Assembly: GCF_000720185.1 (NCBI RefSeq)
Contig: NZ_JOIY01000001.1
Span: 186,001-250,000, forward strand
DNA length: 64,000 bases
Direction of reading: 5' to 3'
From: Streptomyces sp. NRRL S-340
GTDB lineage: Bacteria > Actinomycetota > Actinomycetes > Streptomycetales > Streptomycetaceae
In this document: positions 6,455 through 14,524 of the stretch, in pieces
Position numbering within the stretch: the stretch's first letter is position 1
Layout: every line of letters begins with the position of its first letter
Notes under the pieces: model-generated
What the model was told of the DNA's origin: nothing
Database searches by the model: none
Seen by the model: only the letters and a program-made list of their open reading frames with translations
Program-made: the position numbers and the translations under genes

Positions 6455-8528
6455 CAGTGGTCCGGGAGAGCCGGGCGGAACGACACCACGGCGTGCCGCT
6501 CCGCCCGGCCGCTCCACGCTGCGCCGGCTGCTCCTGCTGCCGGCGGTGGACGGCGGGGCGGACGCGGTGGTCGCCGCCGCTCCCCCGCTGAGCCCGCGTG
6601 AGGTGTTCCGCCGCTTCTGGCCGTACACCCGCGGGCGGCGGGGCCGGCTCGTGCCGATGGCGCTGTTCAGCCTGGCCTGGCCGTTCGTCGACGCGGGCGA
6701 ACTGTGGCTCTTCAAGCTCCTGGTGGACGACGTGCTCGTCCCCCGGAACCTGGCGCCGTTCCTCTGGATCGCCCCGGCCTGCCTGGGGCTCGTCGTCGTC
6801 TCCGGGGTCCTCGGGTTCGCCGACGACATGATGTCGGCGTACACCAGCGAGAGCTTCCTGCTGACGCTGCGTTCCGACGTCTTCCGGCATGTCCAGGGGC
6901 TGTCGCTCGGGTTCTTCGAGCGGCGGCGGCTCGGGGACGTGCTCTCACGGATCACCGGTGACGTGGACGCCGTCGAGACGTTCCTGCTGTCGGGCGTGGC
7001 CGACGTCCTCTCCTACGCGCTCCAACTGGGCGTCTTCCTGGGGCTGCTCTTCTACCTCCGCTGGGACCTCACCCTGCTCGCGCTCGTCATCGTGCCGCTG
7101 TTCTGGGGGGCCGCGCGGCACTTCTCCCGGCTGGTCAAGGCGGCGTCCCGCGAGCGCAGGCGCCGCAGCGGTTCGCTCACGGCGGTCGCGGAGGAGTCGC
7201 TGGGCAACGTGGCCCTCGTCCAGGCGTACAACCGGCAGGCCTGGGAGGCGCGCCGCTTCGAGCGCGAGAGCCTCGGGACGTTCCGCGCCACCATGGCGTC
7301 GACCCAGATCCGGGCCCTGTACCGGCCGCTCGTCGAGATGATCGAGATGTGCGGGGCGCTCGCCGTGACGGGCCTCGGCACCTGGAAACTGGCGCAGGGC
7401 CAGCTCACCCTGGGCGGGCTGCTGGTCTTCCTGGCCCTGATCGGCAAGCTGTACGGCCCGGTCCGCGACCTGTCCCGCCTCGGCACCACCTTCTACGCCG
7501 CCTCCGCCTCCGCCGAACGCATCGTCGAACTGCTCGACCAGCGGCCCCAGGTCACCCAGGCACCCCACGCCCGGCGGCTCCGCCGGGCACACGGCGGGAT
7601 CGAGTTCGACGGAGTCTGCTTCCGCTATCCGGCGGCCGGTCCGGACGGCTCCTCCGCCACCGGCCCGGACGGTTTTGCCGCGACCGGTCCGGACGGACGG
7701 GCGGTGTCCGGTCCGGACGGCGGCGGCGATCCCGTGGCCGCCGCCCATGCCCGGGACAGCGTCCGTCCCCGGGACAGCGCGAGCGCCGCCGACGACGGCC
7801 CCGCCGGCTCCGCGCCCTGGGCGCTCGCCGACGTGTCCTTCCACGTGTCTCCCGGCGAGACCCTGGCCCTGGTGGGGCCCAGCGGAGCCGGCAAGTCCAC
7901 CGTGGCCAAGCTGCAACTCCGCTTCTACGACCCCGACCTGGGCGCCGTGCGCCTGGACGGGTACGACCTGCGGGACCTGGCCCTCGCCGATCTGCGCGAG
8001 AGCGTCGCGGTGGTCCTCCAGGAGACCCTCGTCCTGCACGGCACCGTGCGGGAGAACATCGCCTACGGCCGGCCCGACGCCACCGAGGCCGAGATCGTGG
8101 CGGCGGCGCGGGCGGCGGACGCCGACGGGTTCGTCCGGCGGCTCCCGCAGGGATACGACACGATGGTGGGCCAGCGCGGCCGGACGCTCTCCGGCGGGCA
8201 GCGCCAGCGTCTGGCGATAGCCCGCGCCATGGTCAGGGACGCGCCCGTGCTGCTGCTGGACGAGCCCACCACCGGGCTCGACGCCGGATCCGGGCGCAGG
8301 ATCATGGCACCGCTGCGCCGCCTCATGTCGGGCCGGACGACCGTCGTCATCTCGCACAACCTGCTCACCGTCCGCGACGCCTCCCGGATCGTGCTGCTCG
8401 ACCACGGCCGCATCGCCGAGAGCGGCACCCATGACGAACTGCTCCGGCGCGGCGGGGCGTACGCCCGGTTGTACGGGCTGCACCAGACGGGCGCCGCAAC
8501 CGCTCCCCCGCAGCCGGTGCGGTCATGA
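6411..8528 (+). CDS. ABC exporter half-transporter (fused membrane and ATPase domains)
   Basis: 705 aa. A roughly 60-residue tail precedes a type I exporter membrane domain (about 65-380, hydrophobic helices). The ATPase domain has Walker A GPSGAGKST at 489-497 (Lys495), signature LSGGQ at 593-597, Walker B VLLLDEP at 613-619 with Glu618, and His649 in the H-loop. All catalytic motifs are present, so it should work as a dimer. An unusual low-complexity insert at about 409-460, with four GPDG repeats, separates the first beta strand (FRYP) from the strand before Walker A. The substrate is unknown. The start follows GAGGGG and overlaps the His-rich gene; the stop overlaps the kinase start by 4 bp. 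Confidence 0.88.
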   Translation: MVRTTRTAVLAATADSGPGEPGGTTPRRAAPPGRSTLRRLLLLPAVDGGADAVVAAAPPLSPREVFRRFWPYTRGRRGRLVPMALFSLAWPFVDAGELWLFKLLVDDVLVPRNLAPFLWIAPACLGLVVVSGVLGFADDMMSAYTSESFLLTLRSDVFRHVQGLSLGFFERRRLGDVLSRITGDVDAVETFLLSGVADVLSYALQLGVFLGLLFYLRWDLTLLALVIVPLFWGAARHFSRLVKAASRERRRRSGSLTAVAEESLGNVALVQAYNRQAWEARRFERESLGTFRATMASTQIRALYRPLVEMIEMCGALAVTGLGTWKLAQGQLTLGGLLVFLALIGKLYGPVRDLSRLGTTFYAASASAERIVELLDQRPQVTQAPHARRLRRAHGGIEFDGVCFRYPAAGPDGSSATGPDGFAATGPDGRAVSGPDGGGDPVAAAHARDSVRPRDSASAADDGPAGSAPWALADVSFHVSPGETLALVGPSGAGKSTVAKLQLRFYDPDLGAVRLDGYDLRDLALADLRESVAVVLQETLVLHGTVRENIAYGRPDATEAEIVAAARAADADGFVRRLPQGYDTMVGQRGRTLSGGQRQRLAIARAMVRDAPVLLLDEPTTGLDAGSGRRIMAPLRRLMSGRTTVVISHNLLTVRDASRIVLLDHGRIAESGTHDELLRRGGAYARLYGLHQTGAATAPPQPVRS
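7638..7721 (+). repeat. 24-bp coding tandem repeat in the ABC transporter linker
   Basis: Four GPDG tetrapeptides start at 7638, 7662, 7686 and 7710. The period is exactly 24 bp (8 residues) and the frame is kept throughout. The repeat lies in the insert between the first strand of the ATPase domain and the Walker A region. Confidence 0.85.
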
Positions 8529-9580
8529 GCGGCGCCCGGGAGCACCCGGTGCTGGCCCCCGGGACCCGCCCGGCCCCCGGCTACCGGGTCCTGGGGCACC
8601 TGGCCCGTACCGGCTGGCTCGACCTGTACGACTCCTGGAGCGAGGAACGCGCCTGCCGGTGCGTCGTCAAGGTGCTGCGCCCGGACCGCCGGACGGAGGA
8701 GAAGGCGGCCGAACGGCTGCTGCGGGAGGGCCGGTGGCTCTGCGAGTTCACCCATCCGCACCTGGTCCGCGGGTACGAGGTCCGCACGGCACCGCAGCCG
8801 CTGGTCGTGCTGGAGACGCTGAGCGGGGAGACCCTGTCCTGCCTCCTCCACCGGCTGCGACGGCGTCCCGCCGCCACCGACCTGGCGCTCCTCGGGGTGC
8901 AGTTGTGCTCCGCCGTCCACTATCTGCACGGCCGCGGCCTGCTGCACCTCGACCTCAAGCCGTCCAACGTCGTCGTGGACTGCGGCCGTGCGAAGGTGCT
9001 CGACCTGAGCGTGGCCCGGCCGCCCGGCCACGCCCCGCCCGGGATGGGCACCTTCTCCTACCTGGCGCCCGAGCAGGCGCGCGGCGGCCCGCTGTCGGCC
9101 GCGGCCGACGTGTGGGGCATCGGCGTCACGCTGTACGAGGCGGCCGCCGGTGACGTTCCCTTCGACCGCGGGGAGACCGTGCCCAGCGGCAGCGGCAGTG
9201 ACGGCGGCGACGGCAACGGCAGTCACCACGGCGCCGGCGGTGACAGCGGTGTGGGTGACGGCGGCAGTGTCCGCGCCACCGGCGGGGGCCAGGACTGGTA
9301 CCCGCAGCTGGAGACGAGCGCACCGCCGATCGGGACGCGGCGGCGCCTGCCGCGCGCGCTCGCCGAGGCCGTCGACGGCTGTCTGCGGCAGGACCCGGCG
9401 GCACGGCCGACGGTCCCCGAGCTGGCGGCGGCCCTCCGCGCGTTGCTCCCCGACGGCCTCTCAGGACCGACCGCCCGGGCCGTCGGAACCGGCTCCCCGG
9501 GCGACCAGGACCGAGGCCCTGGGCGGCCGGAGCCGGGCCCCGGGGCCGTCAGGACCGGCTCTCCTGAGTCGCGGGCGTGA
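8525..9580 (+). CDS. Soluble Ser/Thr protein kinase-like protein
   Basis: 351 aa. The fold is recognisable from VVKVLRP (Lys49), the catalytic loop HLDLKPSN (141-148, Asp143), DLS at 160-162 in place of DFG, APEQ at 181-184 and DVWGIG at 195-200. The glycine-rich loop is poor (LGHLARTGWLDLY) and the metal-binding Asp of DLS is kept, so activity is plausible but may be weak. A Gly/Ser/Asp/His-rich insert occupies about 221-260. There is no membrane segment. The ATGA overlap with the ABC exporter implies translational coupling, and the kinase may control that transporter. Its 3' end overlaps the convergent anti-sigma gene by 32 bp. Confidence 0.8.
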   Translation: MSGAREHPVLAPGTRPAPGYRVLGHLARTGWLDLYDSWSEERACRCVVKVLRPDRRTEEKAAERLLREGRWLCEFTHPHLVRGYEVRTAPQPLVVLETLSGETLSCLLHRLRRRPAATDLALLGVQLCSAVHYLHGRGLLHLDLKPSNVVVDCGRAKVLDLSVARPPGHAPPGMGTFSYLAPEQARGGPLSAAADVWGIGVTLYEAAAGDVPFDRGETVPSGSGSDGGDGNGSHHGAGGDSGVGDGGSVRATGGGQDWYPQLETSAPPIGTRRRLPRALAEAVDGCLRQDPAARPTVPELAAALRALLPDGLSGPTARAVGTGSPGDQDRGPGRPEPGPGAVRTGSPESRA

Positions 9581-10310
9581 AGTGGGTGCTCGCCAGTACC
9601 GTGCCGTCGGCGGCGGTCAGCCGGGCACCGGCGAGCGCCGAGTGGTCCAGGGGCGGGGCGGGCGCCCCCCACGCGCCCTTGCCGTCGTACAGGTCGAAGG
9701 TGCCGACCCGCACGGTGCCGCCGTCCTGGCGCACCAGCACGCAGGTGACCTTGCCGGTGTACGGGGTGCCGGCCGCCGTGAGGTCGACGGTCATGTAGAC
9801 CCAGCCGGGTGAGCCGGGGTGGGCGTAGACCTCGCCGGCCGGACGCCCGGGCGCCGGGTGGGCGGAGGTCAGGCCGCCCCAGAGCAGGTCCGTCCCCCGG
9901 TCGGCGGAGGACGGCGCGGGTCCGGCCAGGGTGGTCTCGACCGCCGTACCGACCGACCAGCCGCCGAAGCCGACGGCGAGGACGAACGCGGTGGCCGCGG
10001 CGGCGACCCGTGGCCGGATCCGGCGGCCCAGCGGACCGGCCACGCGCGGGCGTACGCGCCCCTCGCGCCCCTGCGCGCCCTGGGTCAGCGCCTGCGCCAC
10101 CCGGGTCTCGAACCCCACCGGTGGCTCGCTGCCCGGGAGCAGTCCGATCAGCCGGTCGCCGGCCTCTGTCAGCTGCCGGACGTGCTCCCGGCAGTCCGCG
10201 CACCCCTCCAGGTGCGCCACGGCACCGGCGCGCTCGCGGCCCGGCAGCACGCACAGGGCCAGCTCGGCGCCGATCTCGCGCAGCTTCTCGCAGGTCACGT
10301 CACTGGTCAT
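9549..10310 (-). CDS. Anti-sigma factor, zinc-finger (zf-HC2) type, membrane-anchored
   Basis: 253 aa. The N-terminal anti-sigma zinc-binding motif HxxxCxxC is at His33, Cys37 and Cys40 (HLEGCADC). One transmembrane helix spans about 102-124, and an extracytoplasmic RskA-like C-terminal domain has beta-rich sequence (GWVYMTVDLTAAG, GTFDLYD). It overlaps the sigma gene upstream by 11 bp, so the pair is co-translated. By family knowledge it should hold the ECF sigma factor inactive at the membrane. The gene converges on the kinase with overlapping 3' ends. Confidence 0.85.
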   Translation of the reverse strand: MTSDVTCEKLREIGAELALCVLPGRERAGAVAHLEGCADCREHVRQLTEAGDRLIGLLPGSEPPVGFETRVAQALTQGAQGREGRVRPRVAGPLGRRIRPRVAAAATAFVLAVGFGGWSVGTAVETTLAGPAPSSADRGTDLLWGGLTSAHPAPGRPAGEVYAHPGSPGWVYMTVDLTAAGTPYTGKVTCVLVRQDGGTVRVGTFDLYDGKGAWGAPAPPLDHSALAGARLTAADGTVLASTHFTPATQESRS

Positions 10311-10887
10311 GGTCGCCTCGCCGGTCGGACGCGAGTGTGGTCCGCAGCTTTCCCATCGCGGCCCGGACCCGGGTCTTGGCGGTGCCCAGCGGGATCCGCT
10401 CCCGGTCGGCGATCTGCTGGGCGGTCATGCCGTAGATGCCCGCCATCACCAGGGCCCGGCCCTGTTCGGGCGGCAGTTGCGCCACGGCGGCCCGCAGCCG
10501 CGACGACGCCTCGTCCGCCAGCGCGTGCTGCTCGGGGGTCTCGCCGACGGCGCCCAGGATCGCGTCGAGGTCCTCGGGCGCCACCGGCTCCGGGCGCCGT
10601 GCCCGGACGGCGTCGATGGCGAGGTTGTGGGCGATGGTGGTCAGCCAGGTGGTGACCGATCCGCGCCGCGAGTCGTAGATCTGGGCGTGGTGCCAGGCCC
10701 GCTCGAAGGTCTGCTGGGCGATGTCCTCGGCCAGTTGCGGGTCGCCGGTGACGGCGAGTGCGACGCCGAAGACCCGGTGCTGGAACCGCCGGACGAAACT
10801 GACCGCGAGTTCCGGGTCACCGGTGGCCAGCCCGGCGAGCAGAGCCTCGTCCGGGAGCCGCCCCACGGGGAACCGGAACCTTGACAT
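10300..10887 (-). CDS. ECF RNA polymerase sigma factor (SigK-like)
   Basis: 195 aa from the ATG at 10885-10887; an in-frame start at 10968 would add 27 atypical residues. Region 2 includes FVRRFQHRVFGVALAVTGD, AEDIAQQTFERAW and WLTTIAHNLAIDAVR. Region 4 includes LPPEQGRALVMAGIYGMTAQQIADRERIPLGTAK in outline, with the helix-turn-helix at GMTAQQIA. It directs RNA polymerase to its own promoter set and pairs with the membrane anti-sigma factor encoded by the overlapping downstream gene. Neither start has a strong ribosome site. Repeats upstream may be part of the promoter region. Confidence 0.87.
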   Translation of the reverse strand: MSRFRFPVGRLPDEALLAGLATGDPELAVSFVRRFQHRVFGVALAVTGDPQLAEDIAQQTFERAWHHAQIYDSRRGSVTTWLTTIAHNLAIDAVRARRPEPVAPEDLDAILGAVGETPEQHALADEASSRLRAAVAQLPPEQGRALVMAGIYGMTAQQIADRERIPLGTAKTRVRAAMGKLRTTLASDRRGDHDQ

Positions 10888-10948
10888 ATCCGTGTATACG
10901 GCCTGTCCGTGGCCAGGGATTGCCGACGGGTTCGGGAATCCCTCGGTC

Positions 10949-11098
10949 CGATTCTCCCGCGGGGCCACGGATCCCGCATGTCCGTTCGATTCTCCCGCGC
11001 AGGGCTCGCGGATCCCGCGCGTCAGCGCCGGGGCTCCGGCCCCGCCGCGGAGGACGCCGGGAGCAGGGGTCCCGCCCCCGAGGACGCCGGGAGCAGGG
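10949..11098. repeat. Two pairs of direct repeats upstream of the sigma gene
   Basis: CGATTCTCCCGCG occurs at 10949-10961 and 10987-10999, each followed by GGATCCCGC (10969-10977 and 11010-11018). A second repeat, GAGGACGCCGGGAGCAGGG, lies at 11050-11068 and 11080-11098 (30-bp period). No gene fits here. The first pair is within 115 bp of the sigma start and could be operator or promoter sequence. Confidence 0.6.
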
Positions 11099-11115
11099 CC
11101 GTCACAGCCGGGCGG

Positions 11116-11961
11116 TCACAGAATGTGGGCCAGGCGGTCGACCTGGTCGGGGTCGGATCCGTAGCAGTACAGCATGACCTCGTCGGCGCCCAGGCCGGCG
11201 TAGGCGGTGAGGGCGTCGCGGACGGCGGCCGGGGTGGTGAGCATGCCGGAGATCATGCGGTCGGGCATGCCGGTGAACGTGTAGTACGCGTGCATGGCGG
11301 CGCGGGCGTCCTCGACCACCTGGGCCGGTCCCAGGGCGACGTTCGCCTGGGCGACCAGCCGTGGGGCGCCCTCGCGCCCGTGCTCCTTCCACTGGCCGCG
11401 CACGGTCTCGAACAGGTCGCCCGCCCAGGACGGCGGCGCGGCGGCCAGGAAGCCGTCGCCCCAGCGGGCCACCCGTTCCAGGGCCACGGGCTTGAACCCG
11501 CCGAACAGGACCTCGGGTCCGCCGGGGCGGGCCGGTGCCGGGCCGATGGGGCCCACCCCGTCGCCGTACGGTTCACCGGCCCACAGCCGTCGCAGCAGCG
11601 GCATCTGCTCGTCCAGGCGGCGGCCGCGGGTGCGCAGGTCGACACCCGCGGCCTGGTGGTCGTCCTGCCGGCCGCCGATGCCCAGGCCGAGGACCAGGCG
11701 CCCGCCGCTCATCCGGTCCAGGGTGGCCGTCTGCTTGGCGAGCAGGGCGGTGTCGCGCAGCGGGGCGAGCAGCACCTCGGTCTGGACGCGGATCCGTTCG
11801 GTGGCGCCGGCCAGGACGGCGAGCGCGGTCAGCGGCTCGGGGTTGTCGTAGACGAGCCGGTCGAGCAGGCCGAGGGTGGTGAACGGGCCGTCCTCGGCGC
11901 GCCTGGCCCAGGTGAGCAGAGTGGCGGGGTCGCTGATGGGCAGGCCGATGCCGACGTGCAT
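11116..11961 (-). CDS. Luciferase-like (LLM class) flavin/F420-dependent oxidoreductase
   Basis: 281 aa, cytosolic. The N-terminal strand MHVGIGLPISDP, RIRVQTEVLLAPLRD and MSGGRLVLGLGIGG are the hallmarks of bacterial-luciferase-type TIM barrels that use FMN or F420. Substrate and cofactor cannot be told from sequence. The ATG at 11959-11961 is chosen over a longer frame because GGAGG lies 6 nt upstream and the family starts at the first beta strand. It is probably a single gene, divergent from the RCK protein and separated from it by about 240 bp. Confidence 0.85.
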   Translation of the reverse strand: MHVGIGLPISDPATLLTWARRAEDGPFTTLGLLDRLVYDNPEPLTALAVLAGATERIRVQTEVLLAPLRDTALLAKQTATLDRMSGGRLVLGLGIGGRQDDHQAAGVDLRTRGRRLDEQMPLLRRLWAGEPYGDGVGPIGPAPARPGGPEVLFGGFKPVALERVARWGDGFLAAAPPSWAGDLFETVRGQWKEHGREGAPRLVAQANVALGPAQVVEDARAAMHAYYTFTGMPDRMISGMLTTPAAVRDALTAYAGLGADEVMLYCYGSDPDQVDRLAHIL

Positions 11962-12199
11962 GAAGAACCTCCGTGAAGGCAGGGGGAAGGAAGGGCCGGC
12001 CGCTGCTGCGGCCGGCGCCGGGCTTGCTGCCGCCCTCTCCTGCACCTCGGGGAGGTGGACGCTCCCGCTCTGCGGCGCACTTCCGGGGAGGCCTCTTCGA
12101 AGTGGCCCAGGCTAGGACGGCCGACGCCCCCGGGCAACGGGTTTTCCCGGCGCCCGGGCCGGTGGAACCACCCGTCCCCGTGGGGCAGTCTTCTCCCTC

Positions 12200-14260
12200 G
12201 TGGGGAGCGTTCCGTATCAAGGTGGTGCGCCGGGCGGCACGGGGGCGCACATGGTGGTGTGCGGGGACGACGGGCTCGCGCACCGTCTGGCCGCCGAGTT
12301 GCGCGGTGTCTACGGCGAGCAGGTCACGCTGGTCGTCCCGCCCTCCGAGCGCGCGGTACGGCCACCGGTGGTCGGCCGCGCCCGCGCCGCCTCGGCGCTG
12401 CTGGACCGGGTGGTGAGCGCCGCCGTGAACCGGGCCGGCGGGAACGGGCACGCGGCGGGCGCCGGCGGGAGCACCGGGGGCACGGGCGGTGCGGGCAGCG
12501 CTGGTGCCGGCGGCCCTGCCGGCGGCGCGGACCGGGTGGTGGAGGCCGCCGAGCTGACCGAAGCCGTACTCCTGGACGCGGGCGTGGACCGGGCGAGCGC
12601 GCTGGCGCTCGTCTACGACGACGACGAGACCAACATCCGTGCCGCGCTCACCGTCCGGCGGCTCAACCCGGGACTGCGGCTCGTCCTGCGCCTGTACAAC
12701 CGGCGGCTCGGGCAGCACATCGAGGAACTCCTCGACCAGGCCGCCGCGTTGGCGACCGGTGACAGCGGCTCCCCGCTCGGCGCCGACGCGTCCACGACGG
12801 TGCTGTCCGACGCCGACACCGCCGCACCCGCGCTGGCCGCCGGTGCGGTGGTCGGCACCAGCAAGGTCGTCCAGACCGAGGGGCTGCTGCTGCACGCGGT
12901 CGAACGGCCGCCGCCCGCGCCCGGCCAGGTCGCCGATCCCGGCCTGTGCACGCTGGCCCTGCTCTCGGCGACCAGCAGCGATCCCGCCGGTGCCGACGGG
13001 TCCGAGGCCAGCGGGGAGCAGCGGCCCCGGCTGCTGCCGGACGCGGCGGCCGTGCGGGAGGCCACCGGACGCGGCACGGTGGTGCTGGAGCAGGTGTCGT
13101 ACGCCGCCGGGCCCAACCTGCCGGCCGGGCGCGGGGTCGGTGTCGTCCCGCCGCTCACCTCGCTGTTCTCCCGGCGCCTGCGCTGGTCGGTGGCGGGCCT
13201 GGTGGCGTGCGTGTTCGCGCTCGCGGTCGCGTTGTGGCTGGTGACGGGGGTGCATCCGCTGGGCGCGCTCTATCTGACGCTGCTCGACCTGTTCGCCATC
13301 GACGATCCGGCGATCGGGCAGACGGTGGGGCGGCAGGTGCTCCAACTGCTGTCCGGCCTTGTCGGGTTGCTGCTGCTGCCGGTGCTGCTCGCGGCTGTCC
13401 TGGAGGCGCTGGGAACCTTCCGGTCGGCGTCCGCGCTGCGCAAGCCGCCGCGCGGGCTCGGCGGGCACGTGGTGCTGCTGGGGCTGGGCAAGGTCGGCAC
13501 GCGGGTGCTGACACGGCTGCGGGAACTCCAGGTGCCGGTGGTGTGCGTGGAGTCGGATCCGGAGGCGCGGGGCCTGGCGACGGCACGGCGGCTGCGGGTG
13601 CCGGTGGTGCTCGGGGACGTCACGCAGGAAGGCGTGCTCGAGTCCGCGAAGATCCACCGCGCGCACGCCCTGCTCGCGGTGACCAGTGCGGACACGACCA
13701 ACCTGGAGGCCGTGCTGTACGCGCGCTCGGTACGGCCCGACCTGCGGGTGGTGCTGCGGCTGTACGACGACGACTTCGCGACGGCGGTGTACCGGACGCT
13801 GCGGGCGGCGCACCCGCGGGCGCTGACGCGCAGCCGGAGCGTGACGCACCTGGCCGCGCCGGCGTTCGCCGGGGCGATGTTCGGGCGGCAGATCCTGGGG
13901 GCCGTGCCGGTGGAGCGGCGGGTGCTGCTGTTCGCCTCCGTGGACGTGGACGGGCATCCGCAGCTGGAGGGCAGGACGGTCGCCGAGGCGTTCCGGGCGG
14001 GGTACTGGCGGGTGCTGGCGCTGGAGGCGGGCGAGCGGGGCGGTGCCGGGAGCGGGGCCGGTGCCGGGGAGCGGCGCGAGCCCGCGGCCCAGGCGGCGGC
14101 GGAGGACACGGCGCCGGGGACCGGGCCGGGGGCCGGGCCGCGATGGAACCTGCCCGACAGCTACGTCCTGCGCAAGGAGGACCGGGTGGTCCTGGCGGCC
14201 ACCCGGCGCGGGCTCGCGGAGCTGCTGGGACGGCGGGGGCGGGAGGGGACGGCGGCCTAG
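12200..14260 (+). CDS. Membrane protein with two Rossmann (TrkA-N/RCK-type) domains
   Basis: 686 aa. The first NAD-binding-type domain begins at about residue 18 (MVVCGDDGLAHRLAAEL) and carries a Gly/Ala-rich insert around 70-110. Two hydrophobic segments follow (about 328-350 and 380-405). A canonical second domain has VVLLGLGKVGTRVL at about 423-437, an acidic strand end (VESD), GDVTQ and TTNLEAVLYAR. The arrangement resembles ion-channel or transport regulators with tandem RCK domains, but the short segment between the two helices (GALYLTLLDLFAIDDP) has no K+ selectivity motif (TVGYG). GTG at 12200 or ATG at 12251 may start it; the first domain is complete from either. Confidence 0.75.
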   Translation: MGSVPYQGGAPGGTGAHMVVCGDDGLAHRLAAELRGVYGEQVTLVVPPSERAVRPPVVGRARAASALLDRVVSAAVNRAGGNGHAAGAGGSTGGTGGAGSAGAGGPAGGADRVVEAAELTEAVLLDAGVDRASALALVYDDDETNIRAALTVRRLNPGLRLVLRLYNRRLGQHIEELLDQAAALATGDSGSPLGADASTTVLSDADTAAPALAAGAVVGTSKVVQTEGLLLHAVERPPPAPGQVADPGLCTLALLSATSSDPAGADGSEASGEQRPRLLPDAAAVREATGRGTVVLEQVSYAAGPNLPAGRGVGVVPPLTSLFSRRLRWSVAGLVACVFALAVALWLVTGVHPLGALYLTLLDLFAIDDPAIGQTVGRQVLQLLSGLVGLLLLPVLLAAVLEALGTFRSASALRKPPRGLGGHVVLLGLGKVGTRVLTRLRELQVPVVCVESDPEARGLATARRLRVPVVLGDVTQEGVLESAKIHRAHALLAVTSADTTNLEAVLYARSVRPDLRVVLRLYDDDFATAVYRTLRAAHPRALTRSRSVTHLAAPAFAGAMFGRQILGAVPVERRVLLFASVDVDGHPQLEGRTVAEAFRAGYWRVLALEAGERGGAGSGAGAGERREPAAQAAAEDTAPGTGPGAGPRWNLPDSYVLRKEDRVVLAATRRGLAELLGRRGREGTAA

Positions 14261-14524
14261 CGGACCGCGTCTCCCCGCCTCCACCGCCGCACTCCCGCCG
14301 GCCGCCCCGGACACGGCGGTCCCGACCGCTCCCGGGCGCCGCTGTCCCGTCCGCCCCCGGCACCGCGAGCCCGGCCGCTCGCCGGCACCGCTGCCCCAAG
14401 CGCTCGCCGGCGCCGCGCTCCCGCGCCCGCCCCCGGACGCCGCCTTCCCGACCGCCCCCCCCGGCGCCACGGGCCCCGCCCCGGTCCCGGGCCCCGGGCC
14501 CCGGCGGGCGGGTGCGGCTGCTCG
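14261..14524. other. C-rich spacer between convergent genes
   Basis: A strongly strand-biased low-complexity stretch made of imperfect units like gccgcnctcccg, ending in GGGCCCCGGGCCCCGG. No gene is seen. The GC-rich palindromic end could act as a terminator for the convergent RCK-protein and peptidase genes. Confidence 0.5.

Noticed and set aside
11573..14470. 965-aa minus-strand frame opposite the two-RCK gene
   Set aside because: A shadow frame of a GC-rich gene: Arg/Gly/His/Gln-rich composition, no domain, and opposed to a protein with clear domains.
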